Part shown: positions 8,492 to 15,934 of the stretch, piece after piece | Position numbering within the stretch: position 1 is the first letter of the stretch | Layout: each line of letters opens with the position of its first letter | From: Verrucomicrobiota bacterium | Lineage (GTDB): Bacteria > Verrucomicrobiota > Verrucomicrobiia > Limisphaerales > UBA1100 | Assembly (NCBI GenBank): GCA_030747505.1 | Contig: JASLKQ010000024.1 | Location: forward strand, 1 to 39,486 | Direction: 5' to 3' | Length of the DNA stretch: 39,486 nt | The notes under the pieces: model-generated | Told to the model about the DNA's origin: nothing | The model's input: only the letters and a program-made list of their open reading frames with translations | The model's database searches: none | Program-made: the position numbers and the translations under genes

Positions 8492-10159
8492 TTATTTCTT
8501 CACCGTTTTGTCATCTTTTTTATCGACCTTTTTAGGGGGAAGAATCGTAAGCCAGAGATGGCGTGTTTCGGGAATAACATACTCAGGAAAACCTTGAGGA
8601 ACCCCGTTATTGACGCCCGAACTGGTCAATGCGCAGATGACCTCCTTGCGTTCGCCTCCCTCTGCGGCCGATACCGAGAGCGACAAGGGCCCGTTAAAAA
8701 GAGCCGCATCCTTGGAGGCGACCAGCTTTAAGGTGGCAACCCCTTTCTTTTCAACGACAACCGGATTGGCACTGATCCCTCTTGGAAGGCTGTCCGCAGT
8801 CACGGCAAGCTTGCCCTTGTAACCATCCAGATAATTCACAGTCACTTTCACTTCATTGGTTGCACCGGCGTTCACGGCGAACTGGGAGGCAGTCACCGTG
8901 GCTGTGAACCCGGGCTCAGGCCTAATGAAATGAAGGCGGTAAAAATACTCCATCCCCGCCTTGCCCAACAGGCTCCGTACCCGCAAGCAATAACGACCAT
9001 CGGCAGGAGCAGTCCAGTTGAGCAGTGGATCACGTTTCTTATTGGAGTCATCATTGACTGACAGCTCCTTACCATTGGAATCCTCCAAGGCCAACTGCCC
9101 ATCCAATAGAAACCCATCCTCGAAAGAATCCATATCAAAACGATGACGTTCACCTTTTTTCGCTTCAAAAGCATAACGATCCACATCTCCAGGCTTGTCA
9201 ATTCGAGCCGAAATAGTCGCAGGAAACCTGACCAAATTTGCTGTTTCATTATTATCGTTGGGTTCTTTTTCTACCTCCTGAGTACGATTTAATACAGGAA
9301 GACGCCAGGGGCCATTAGCCGCCTCAGTCGGCAATACAAACTCCTCTCCCTCGGGATCATTCACCGACCCCACTTCATTTTTCAGGTTCCAGCCAACCAG
9401 TTTAATTTTCGAGGAAACCCCTTCACGTACCGAGGCGGGCCACGCATGCCTGACCCAGGGACCATTTGTTATGGTCACACGATAAACACGATCAGCACCC
9501 CCATCAAAACTAGAATTACTATTGGCCGGAAACTTGAAGCATGCCATTTGCAGAACATAATCTCCATCACGAGGACACTTCCATACCAAACGCGGATCCA
9601 ATGAGTGCGCATCGTGGTTAAAAGCCAACTTCACACCGCGAACATCCCGTAAGAGCATGAGTGCATCCATGGATACTCCTGCAGTATAGGCATCCATTTG
9701 GGCGACCAGAGTCTGGCCTTTTTTGAGGCTGAACTGATAGGAGTCCACGTCGCCCCCTTTGCCGAATTTACCCTGAATGACCGCGGGCAAACTCGCCACT
9801 ACTTGCGGCTGAAGCATTTCGTTATTGGGTTCCTTCTCAGGCACGTCAACCGCTTTACTGACAAAGAAAACCCGTGGGGGTGCCGAACCATTCGCATCAT
9901 AAAACCGGACGAGGTACGGCCCGGGTGTTACATCCTTGTTCACTTTGATTCGATAGAAGTCTTTTTTCTCCTTCTCGGGCACAAACTTGATGCCATCGTC
10001 CTCACTCCATACCTTGAGTGGCCAGTTATATTTACCACCGATTTGCGCCAAAGCTTCACTGCCTCGCTGGGCACCGATGGGAAAAAGCCAATCCACCTGC
10101 GGAGCCGCAGCGTGGACTGACGTAGAGAAAATAAACAGCGCCGCAAATAACGCGCGCAT
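8492..10159 (-). CDS. PPC-domain secreted protein
   Basis: Secreted protein of 555 residues with two bacterial pre-peptidase C-terminal (PPC) beta-sandwich domains. The ATG at 10159 opens a signal peptide (MRALFAALFIFSTSVHA); the reading frame extends upstream without a stop to 10381 but overlaps the DUF1501 gene there and lacks a signal. The first PPC domain (about 107-232) begins VPEKEPNNE and has GDVDSYQFSLKKGQ. The second (about 296-410) begins VEKEPNDNNE and has GDVDRYAFEAKKGE. An Ig-like stretch (FTATVTASQFAVNAGATNEVKVTV) follows, and the tail ends KKVDKKDDKTVKK. There is no peptidase domain. Genes like this commonly follow DUF1501 genes in planctomycete and verrucomicrobial genomes. 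Here the two are separated by a single base, so they are almost certainly co-transcribed. The domains probably bind a partner or polymer; function is unknown. Confidence 0.88.
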   Translation of the reverse strand: MRALFAALFIFSTSVHAAAPQVDWLFPIGAQRGSEALAQIGGKYNWPLKVWSEDDGIKFVPEKEKKDFYRIKVNKDVTPGPYLVRFYDANGSAPPRVFFVSKAVDVPEKEPNNEMLQPQVVASLPAVIQGKFGKGGDVDSYQFSLKKGQTLVAQMDAYTAGVSMDALMLLRDVRGVKLAFNHDAHSLDPRLVWKCPRDGDYVLQMACFKFPANSNSSFDGGADRVYRVTITNGPWVRHAWPASVREGVSSKIKLVGWNLKNEVGSVNDPEGEEFVLPTEAANGPWRLPVLNRTQEVEKEPNDNNETANLVRFPATISARIDKPGDVDRYAFEAKKGERHRFDMDSFEDGFLLDGQLALEDSNGKELSVNDDSNKKRDPLLNWTAPADGRYCLRVRSLLGKAGMEYFYRLHFIRPEPGFTATVTASQFAVNAGATNEVKVTVNYLDGYKGKLAVTADSLPRGISANPVVVEKKGVATLKLVASKDAALFNGPLSLSVSAAEGGERKEVICALTSSGVNNGVPQGFPEYVIPETRHLWLTILPPKKVDKKDDKTVKK

Positions 10160-10160
10160 A

Positions 10161-11483
10161 TCAGGCAAAGAGTTCCTTGATTCGCTGGCCTCCATCGACC
10201 AATTGCACCGGCTTATCGGTTTCGGTGTAGAGCACCTGCTCTGGATCAATCCCCATTTTAAGATAGAGACTGGAGGCAAAGTCCTCCGGGCTGTAAACAT
10301 TCTCAGCGCCGTAATAACCCTTGGCGTCCGTCGCCCCCACAACCTGACCTTTCGGAACTCCGCCTCCGGCAAAAAGGACACTCATTGCCCCGGGCCAATG
10401 ATCCCTGCCTCCCCTGGAATTTACCTTTGGGGTCCTGCCAAATTCACCCAGACAAATCACCATTGTGTTATCCAGCATACCGCGCTGATCAAGATCACTA
10501 ATCAGCGCTGAAAGACCCACATCCCATTTGGAATTAAACTCACCTTTGATCGTTTTGAATATGTCACGGTGATGATCCCAACCTCCATAGTAAACAGTCA
10601 CAAAAGAGACTCCTACCTCCACCAAACGGCGTGCCAACAGCATCCTCTGTCCCAAACTGTTTTTGCCATACTTTTCGCGCACCTTTTCATCCTCCTTGGA
10701 AATGTCAAAGGCCGCCTGGGCTTCCTTGGAGGTCACAAGATCCACGCCCTGTGCATTAAACCTATCAAAATCAACAGCCGGATCCTTGGCCGCCTTGTCG
10801 GTAATGCGCAGCAGGTTATCCAGTTGCGCACGCAACCCGCGACGATCGTCTGAGCGCCCTTCACTGATGCCCTTGGGGAGAACCACATCGCGAACCCTGA
10901 AACTGGAACTGCTGGGATCAGCCCCAATGACAAATGGAGCATGTTGTGCCCCCAAAAAATTTGGCCCCCCTGAACGGCTCATCCGCCCGAGGCTCATGTA
11001 GGGCGGTAACCCTTTATGTATGCCTCGTTCGTAACTAACCATCGATCCAAAGGAAGGATGGAAGGTCACAAAAGCTCCACAATTAACCGGAACGGGTGTA
11101 GGTCGACCGGTCATCAAATAATGATTCCCTCCACCATGGTTCGGATCCTTGTGACTGATGGAGCGCACAATGGTCATTTTATCCATGACCTTGGCAAGAT
11201 TGGGCACCTTATCGCAAAAATGAACCCCGGGAACACTCGTCTTCATGCTTCCAAACTCACCACGAATTTCCTTGGGCGCATCAGGCTTGGGATCAAAACT
11301 CTCGTAGTGAGAAGGACCCCCATCAAGCCACACAAGTATGCAATTAAGCTTTCTCTTCGCCGAACCGCCCTGCGCCTGCGCACGCAGGAGATCACTAAAG
11401 CCCAAACCTGCCAGCCCACCGAGCCCCACCTGCAGAAAATCCCGCCGTCCCATTCCGGAGCAGTTGAATTTCATCCCATTCAT
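10161..11483 (-). CDS. DUF1501 protein (alkaline phosphatase-like fold, Tat-type signal)
   Basis: DUF1501 family protein of about 440 residues, full length. The start carries a twin-arginine type signal: GRRDFLQVG (RR at 13-14), then a Gly/Leu-rich hydrophobic stretch. The family is related to the alkaline phosphatase/sulfatase superfamily. Metal-site-like segments are visible: LVWLDGGPSHYESFDPK, SHKDPNHGGGNH, YGGWDHHRD, GEFGRTPKVN and GGRDHWPGAMS. The substrate is not known for the family. It usually sits beside a DUF1549/DUF1553 gene; here that partner is about 18 kb away (29399-32842), and a PPC-domain gene follows directly instead. Start at 11483 or at ATG 11474 (fourth codon); a strong promoter-like sequence ends just upstream and slightly favours 11474. 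This is the first gene of the left minus-strand cluster. Confidence 0.93.
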   Translation of the reverse strand: MNGMKFNCSGMGRRDFLQVGLGGLAGLGFSDLLRAQAQGGSAKRKLNCILVWLDGGPSHYESFDPKPDAPKEIRGEFGSMKTSVPGVHFCDKVPNLAKVMDKMTIVRSISHKDPNHGGGNHYLMTGRPTPVPVNCGAFVTFHPSFGSMVSYERGIHKGLPPYMSLGRMSRSGGPNFLGAQHAPFVIGADPSSSSFRVRDVVLPKGISEGRSDDRRGLRAQLDNLLRITDKAAKDPAVDFDRFNAQGVDLVTSKEAQAAFDISKEDEKVREKYGKNSLGQRMLLARRLVEVGVSFVTVYYGGWDHHRDIFKTIKGEFNSKWDVGLSALISDLDQRGMLDNTMVICLGEFGRTPKVNSRGGRDHWPGAMSVLFAGGGVPKGQVVGATDAKGYYGAENVYSPEDFASSLYLKMGIDPEQVLYTETDKPVQLVDGGQRIKELFA

Positions 11484-11490
11484 TGAAATA

Positions 11491-11519
11491 ATTATATAAC
11501 AGTATTACCCTTCTATAAA
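11491..11519 (-). promoter_or_regulatory. Candidate sigma70 promoter for the DUF1501 cluster
   Basis: Read on the minus strand, TTTATA (11519-11514) and a perfect TATAAT (11496-11491) are separated by exactly 17 bases in the 80-bp gap between divergent genes. Transcription would begin about where the DUF1501 gene starts, giving a leader of zero to about ten bases. The -10 is an exact match, the -35 matches four of six. Confidence 0.5.
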
Positions 11520-11563
11520 GAGTGTTTTAGACGGCCCTAATTCTGGTTAAATTCGGTATTTTT

Positions 11564-12319
11564 ATGCTAAAAAAGAACCGGCACATGAAAACCCCTGTTG
11601 TTCTTGCTCACGGTATGCTCGGATTAGCCCAGGCCTTCATTCAAGGACTGAAACTGGCTGATTATTTTAAGGGAATCCCCCAATGGCTGGAAGAAAACGG
11701 ATGCCAAGTCATCATTCCACAGGTTGAGGGAATCGGTTCGGTCAAAACGCGCGCAGCTAATTTAAAGGGCCAGATTTTGGAGGCAACCGATCAACCCGTA
11801 CACATCATCGCCCACAGTCAGGGTGGGTTGGACTCCAGATATATGATTTCTCATTTGGATATGGCTAAACAGGTGCGCTCCCTCACCACCATTGCCACAC
11901 CGCATCGCGGATCTCCCGTCGCCGATTGGGCCATATCCAAAACTCAAAAAATTGGGGTATTCAAAATGCTCGAATGGAGCACCATGGACACACAGGCTTT
12001 CATGGATCTGCGAACAACCGAATGCGCCGCCTTCAACGAAAACAACCCGGATGCAAAAGGGATCAAATATCTTTCAGTCGCGGGTGAACCGAAACGGGAA
12101 TACACACTGCGCGCACTTCGCATGTGTCATGACATTGTTTCTGAGGTTGAAGGCCCAAATGACGGGCTGGTTTCCAGTCAATCGGCACGCTGGGGTGAAG
12201 AAACCCTCATCTGGCCGGCTGACCATGCACAACAAATCGGTTGGTTCAATGACCCTTCATTTGACTGGCGCAATGGCTGGAATGAGATCCTTGGCAAACT
12301 CACAACCATGGAAAAATAA
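11564..12319 (+). CDS. Triacylglycerol lipase-like alpha/beta hydrolase
   Basis: Alpha/beta hydrolase of 251 residues related to bacterial family I lipases. VVLAHGMLG is the oxyanion-hole strand. IIAHSQGG holds the nucleophile Ser85. GPNDGLV supplies Asp200 and ADHAQQIGW supplies His221; the NDG(L)V and DH segments are typical of the family I triad. The strand after the nucleophile, TIATPHRGSPVADW, matches the lipase pattern of a Pro-His-Arg-Gly turn. No clear signal peptide is present, so it may act in the cytoplasm or be exported another way. Two ATG starts are possible, 11564 and 11585; the second begins directly at the first beta strand. It is divergent from the DUF1501 gene. Substrate could be an acylglycerol, a polyester or another lipid ester. 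Confidence 0.85.
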   Translation: MLKKNRHMKTPVVLAHGMLGLAQAFIQGLKLADYFKGIPQWLEENGCQVIIPQVEGIGSVKTRAANLKGQILEATDQPVHIIAHSQGGLDSRYMISHLDMAKQVRSLTTIATPHRGSPVADWAISKTQKIGVFKMLEWSTMDTQAFMDLRTTECAAFNENNPDAKGIKYLSVAGEPKREYTLRALRMCHDIVSEVEGPNDGLVSSQSARWGEETLIWPADHAQQIGWFNDPSFDWRNGWNEILGKLTTMEK

Positions 12320-12341
12320 CCGGCCGCAAAATTAGTCTCTT

Positions 12342-12370
12342 TTGACTCAACTTTTTGGCCTTTTTAAGTT
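12342..12370 (+). promoter_or_regulatory. Possible promoter before the efflux operon
   Basis: In the 100-bp gap before the NodT-type gene, TTGACT (12342-12347) is followed after 17 bases by TAAGTT (12365-12370). The -35 matches five of six, the -10 only three of six, so this is a weak call. Confidence 0.25.
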
Positions 12371-12419
12371 ACTAGTTTTCTCGCTGTATGAGCCCCCTCT
12401 TCACACAGAATATTGACTG

Positions 12420-13832
12420 GTGAAACAATTGGTTTATCCATTATTGATTTTGATTGGAGCTGAGCTTGCGGGTTGCGCAACCGGTCCGACGGAGCCCACA
12501 CAGGCGTTCGCCGGATTGGCTTGGCCCAAAGAGTTTACCGCAGGCACCACCAGTGCCCCATCCGGCGCCGGTTGGTTGGATGATTTTAATGACCGCACCT
12601 TGGATGCATTGGTTCGAGAGGCACTCTCCAACAATCCCGATTTGCGCGTCACCGCCGCCAAGCTTGAAGCCGCGCAGGCTAACCTGAAAATCGCCGGGGC
12701 CCCCCTGCTGCCCACCCTGAGTGCCAAGGCTGCCGCCTCTCGAACCAAGCGTAACTCTACCAGCGGCTTTAAAGTTACCTCAAACCGGTCTTACCGCCAT
12801 ACCCCCTCCCTCGACTTGGCATGGGAACTCGATGTCTGGGGACGCCTGAATGACACTCGGTTTGCCGCAAGGCTCGATACTGAACAGGCTGCTGCAAATC
12901 TCCAAGCCGCGCGGCTGAGCCTCGCTGCCAACACGGCCAAAGGCTGGTTTAATCTGGCTGAAACGGAGTTGCAGTCACAATTGGCCAAACAAACCCTCAG
13001 TAGCTATACCAATAATCTAGCGGTCCTGGAGGAAGGCCTGCAACGTGGCCTTACCAAGGCATTGGATGTGCACCTCATGCGCACCAGCGTTCATAATGCT
13101 CAAAATAATCTCCAATTGCGCATACGCGAACGGGATTCAGCCCGCCGGTCACTGGAGATTCTGCTGGGGCGCTACCCCAAAAGTAAGCTGGCACTGAACA
13201 GTGGTCTTCCTTCCCTCACTAACGCCGTGCCGGCCGGCCTTCCCTCCCAATTGATTGAGCGCCGCCCGGACGTCCTGTCCGCTCAACGAGCTTATCAGGC
13301 TGCTCATAAACGTGTGGATTCAGCCAATAAGGATCGACTGCCAAAATTCAGCCTCACCGCCAGTTACGGCACTTCCAGTGATGAGCTGGAAAATGTGCTC
13401 GATATCAACAACAACATCTGGAATTTGGCCGCCAATCTTACCAAGCCGATTTTTGATGCAGGCAAGATCAAATCCCAGGTGCAACGGGCCAAGGCACAGC
13501 GCGAACAGGCCAAGTATCAATATGTGCAAACCACACTGCAGGCCTTTGCCGAAGTGGAAACTGCACTGGCAGCCGAAACCTTTCTGGTCAAACAGGAAAC
13601 AGCCCTGAGTAATGCGGCAAAGGAAGCCAATGAGGCGGAAAAACTTGCACAGGATGATTATCTGGCAGGACTTGCGGGCTTGGTGACTGTCCTCGAATCC
13701 CAACGGCGCGTGTTTGATGCCAAACGATCGTTGATAGACCTGCAAAATTTACGGCTGCAAAACCGCATTGATCTATACCTCGCCCTTGGCGGAGAGTTTT
13801 CAAAACCTGAACCCAAGCCTGAAACAGAATGA
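12420..13832 (+). CDS. Efflux system outer membrane lipoprotein, NodT/TolC family
   Basis: Outer membrane channel of a tripartite RND efflux pump, 470 residues, the usual family length. The start codon is GTG; MKQLVYPLLILIGAE-LAGC is a lipoprotein signal with Cys19. Two repeats of the outer membrane efflux protein (OEP) domain follow: the first with DFNDRTLDALVREALSNNPDLRV and SLDLAWELDVWGRLNDTR, the second with GLPSQLIERRPDVLSAQRAY and NLAANLTKPIFDAGKIKSQV. These are the signature segments of NodT-type proteins (EIDLWGR-like and PxxLIERRPDV). Long alpha-helical stretches between them build the periplasmic tunnel. The stop overlaps the next start by four bases (ATGA), so channel, adaptor and permease are translationally coupled. 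The pump's substrate is unknown; a drug, lipid or metabolite are all possible. Confidence 0.95.
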   Translation: MKQLVYPLLILIGAELAGCATGPTEPTQAFAGLAWPKEFTAGTTSAPSGAGWLDDFNDRTLDALVREALSNNPDLRVTAAKLEAAQANLKIAGAPLLPTLSAKAAASRTKRNSTSGFKVTSNRSYRHTPSLDLAWELDVWGRLNDTRFAARLDTEQAAANLQAARLSLAANTAKGWFNLAETELQSQLAKQTLSSYTNNLAVLEEGLQRGLTKALDVHLMRTSVHNAQNNLQLRIRERDSARRSLEILLGRYPKSKLALNSGLPSLTNAVPAGLPSQLIERRPDVLSAQRAYQAAHKRVDSANKDRLPKFSLTASYGTSSDELENVLDINNNIWNLAANLTKPIFDAGKIKSQVQRAKAQREQAKYQYVQTTLQAFAEVETALAAETFLVKQETALSNAAKEANEAEKLAQDDYLAGLAGLVTVLESQRRVFDAKRSLIDLQNLRLQNRIDLYLALGGEFSKPEPKPETE

Positions 13833-15934
13833 GCGAAGAAACCAAAAGCACCGCTGAAGAAAAACCCAACAAGCAATCAGGCTCGACTATAGATCATTTG
13901 CCACGCGTACTATCGATCACCGTCATCGTTGGGTTTTTCCTTCCTTGGTTGACCTTCTCAGGTGAGATCAAAAATGCACTCGAAGTTTTTATTGGTGTAG
14001 GCGAAATTTCCGCTTTTGATTTTGCGCTAGGCTTAAGGGATTACCATATATTATTACTGTTAATCCCTTTTGCTGCATTAAATGCTTTTTTTCGGAATAC
14101 TAAAGAAGGCTATCTTTTTTCTTCTCTTTTGATCCTCTCGCTTGGACTTATCTTTGGCCCTAATACTTATTTTATAAAAGGAGGCGCTGCAGGAGAACTA
14201 ATTAAGCAGAGCTACGGATTTTATATCTTTTGTTCAGCTTCTGCGGGGATATTGATTTATGGAGTTATAACCTGTAGAAATAACCCCAACTTTTTCCGTA
14301 GCGCCGTAGGAGCAATACTATGTGTGACCATTTTAGCCAGTAGCGCCAAAACAGCAAAATATTTTGCGGACAACCAAAAAGATACCGAAAGAAGAACTCC
14401 CCCCCCTAAAATCCCCTTGGTAAGCGGAGTCACATTACACCCCACCAATTTTACCATCCATTTACCCAGCCAGGGCAGAGTTCAGGCTCGGGCTGTGACC
14501 AGCATCAACCCGGAAGTATCCGGGCGAATTGTATCAATCGAACCCATCTTCAAGGAAGGCGGTTTCTTTAAACCCGGTCAAAAACTTCTGACCCTCGATA
14601 ATATTGATTATCTGAACGCCATTACCAAATCAGAGGGTTCCATCAACCAGCTTAAGGCAAAACTGGCCCTGGAAAAAATTGACCGGGCCTCACTCACTAA
14701 CGCAGTTTCCGTTGCCCAAGCCAATCTGGAACAGGCACAGGTTGCCCTGAAACTTCAACAACTGGAACGGTCAAGTTACTCCAATGCCGTTACGGTTGCT
14801 CAAGCCAATCTCAAGCAATCCCAAGCCAATCTCGTGCTCAAAAATGCTGAGCGTGATGCAGCCATTGCCAACTTAAAACGGATCAACAAGCTGGAAGGGG
14901 CCAGTTCCCTGGCCAAACGAGAACCTCAGGTAGCCGAGGCAAAGGCCAATGAACAGGCCAAACAAGCCACCCTGCAAAAGGCGATCAAGGACTTGGCCGA
15001 GAAGCCTCAACAAATGGAAAACGACCTTAAATCCAAGATTAAGGTCGCCGAGGCCAGATTAATTGAAGCCAAAGAAAACCTAAGGCGCCCTGCCCAACTG
15101 GAGGCTGAACTGCTTGCACAGATCAAGATTGCCGAAAGCGAGGCTGCTCAAGCCAAGCGCAATTCAAAACGAACCGTAATTATTGCCCCGCAATACCATG
15201 GGAGAATCACTGAGAAACAGGTAGACATCGGCCAGGTCGTTAACGCCAATACCATATTGGCCACCGCCATCGCGACTGATTACGCCGAGGTACGTCTGCC
15301 AATATCCAACCACCGTTTATCCTATCTGGATGTACCTGAACAACTGGTCAGCACCAATGACACTCAGGCACTCAAAGGCCAGCCCAAAACCGACTCCCTC
15401 CCTGTGACTCTTACCGCCCGGATAGGTGTCGACACTTGGGAATGGCCGGGCAAAATCGATCGAGCCGAAGGCCGCTATGACTCAGCAAGCCAACAGCTAT
15501 TCTTGATCGCCCAAGTCCCTGAGCCTTATGGTCGTCAGCCTGCCCTCCGGGCCGGATTATTTGTAAGGGCGGACATTACAGGGAAAACCTTGGACAATGT
15601 TTTCATTCTCCCAAGACACACCGTGCGTCGAGGAGACGAAGTAGCTCTTGCCCTCATGAAGGGAGACAAGACCACCCTAATTCGAAAACAAATCGAGATC
15701 CTTTGGCGTGATGAAAAAGTGATGATCACCCGTTCCCTGAAAGCCGGTGATATCCTGATTACAACCCCCATTGAATACGCCACCGATGGACAACAGCTGA
15801 CCATCGCCATAGATGGCAAAGCCCCGCCTGCCTCCAAAGGCCAACGTCCCGGAAAAGGAGATGGGAAAAAAGGACCCACGAGTGGAAAAAGGGGTAAAGA
15901 CTCAGGCAATAAGAAGGGCAAACCTGCCGCATGA
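13829..15934 (+). CDS. RND periplasmic adaptor with N-terminal multi-helix membrane domain
   Basis: Membrane fusion (adaptor) subunit of the RND pump, 701 residues, well above the usual 350-450. Residues 1-26 are polar. About five membrane helices follow (27-45, 72-88, 95-115, 128-148, 156-176), an odd number that places the remainder in the periplasm. Then come the first lipoyl half (about 215-262, QARAVTSINPEVSGRIVSI), a long coiled-coil hairpin (about 262-445) with a 28-residue repeat, the second lipoyl half (about 448-472, TVIIAPQYHGRITEKQVDIGQVV), and beta-barrel and membrane-proximal domains. The tail (about 667-701) is Lys/Gly-rich. Normal adaptors have a single helix or a lipid anchor. 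The helix block is coded by DNA visibly poorer in G+C than its surroundings. ATGA overlaps join it to both neighbours. Confidence 0.92.
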   Translation: MSEETKSTAEEKPNKQSGSTIDHLPRVLSITVIVGFFLPWLTFSGEIKNALEVFIGVGEISAFDFALGLRDYHILLLLIPFAALNAFFRNTKEGYLFSSLLILSLGLIFGPNTYFIKGGAAGELIKQSYGFYIFCSASAGILIYGVITCRNNPNFFRSAVGAILCVTILASSAKTAKYFADNQKDTERRTPPPKIPLVSGVTLHPTNFTIHLPSQGRVQARAVTSINPEVSGRIVSIEPIFKEGGFFKPGQKLLTLDNIDYLNAITKSEGSINQLKAKLALEKIDRASLTNAVSVAQANLEQAQVALKLQQLERSSYSNAVTVAQANLKQSQANLVLKNAERDAAIANLKRINKLEGASSLAKREPQVAEAKANEQAKQATLQKAIKDLAEKPQQMENDLKSKIKVAEARLIEAKENLRRPAQLEAELLAQIKIAESEAAQAKRNSKRTVIIAPQYHGRITEKQVDIGQVVNANTILATAIATDYAEVRLPISNHRLSYLDVPEQLVSTNDTQALKGQPKTDSLPVTLTARIGVDTWEWPGKIDRAEGRYDSASQQLFLIAQVPEPYGRQPALRAGLFVRADITGKTLDNVFILPRHTVRRGDEVALALMKGDKTTLIRKQIEILWRDEKVMITRSLKAGDILITTPIEYATDGQQLTIAIDGKAPPASKGQRPGKGDGKKGPTSGKRGKDSGNKKGKPAA
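14699..14824 (+). repeat. 28-residue tandem repeat in the adaptor coiled coil
   Basis: Residues 291-304 (NAVSVAQANLEQAQ) recur at 319-332 (NAVTVAQANLKQSQ) of the adaptor, a spacing of 28 residues or 84 bases, exactly four heptads. The DNA copies are diverged but clearly related. The duplication lengthens the hairpin that docks onto the outer membrane channel. Confidence 0.75.

Noticed and set aside
10160..10381. N-terminal extension of the PPC-domain protein up to 10381
   Set aside because: The extension lies within the DUF1501 coding region, is rich in Arg/Ser without domain, and the internal ATG at 10159 begins a proper signal peptide.
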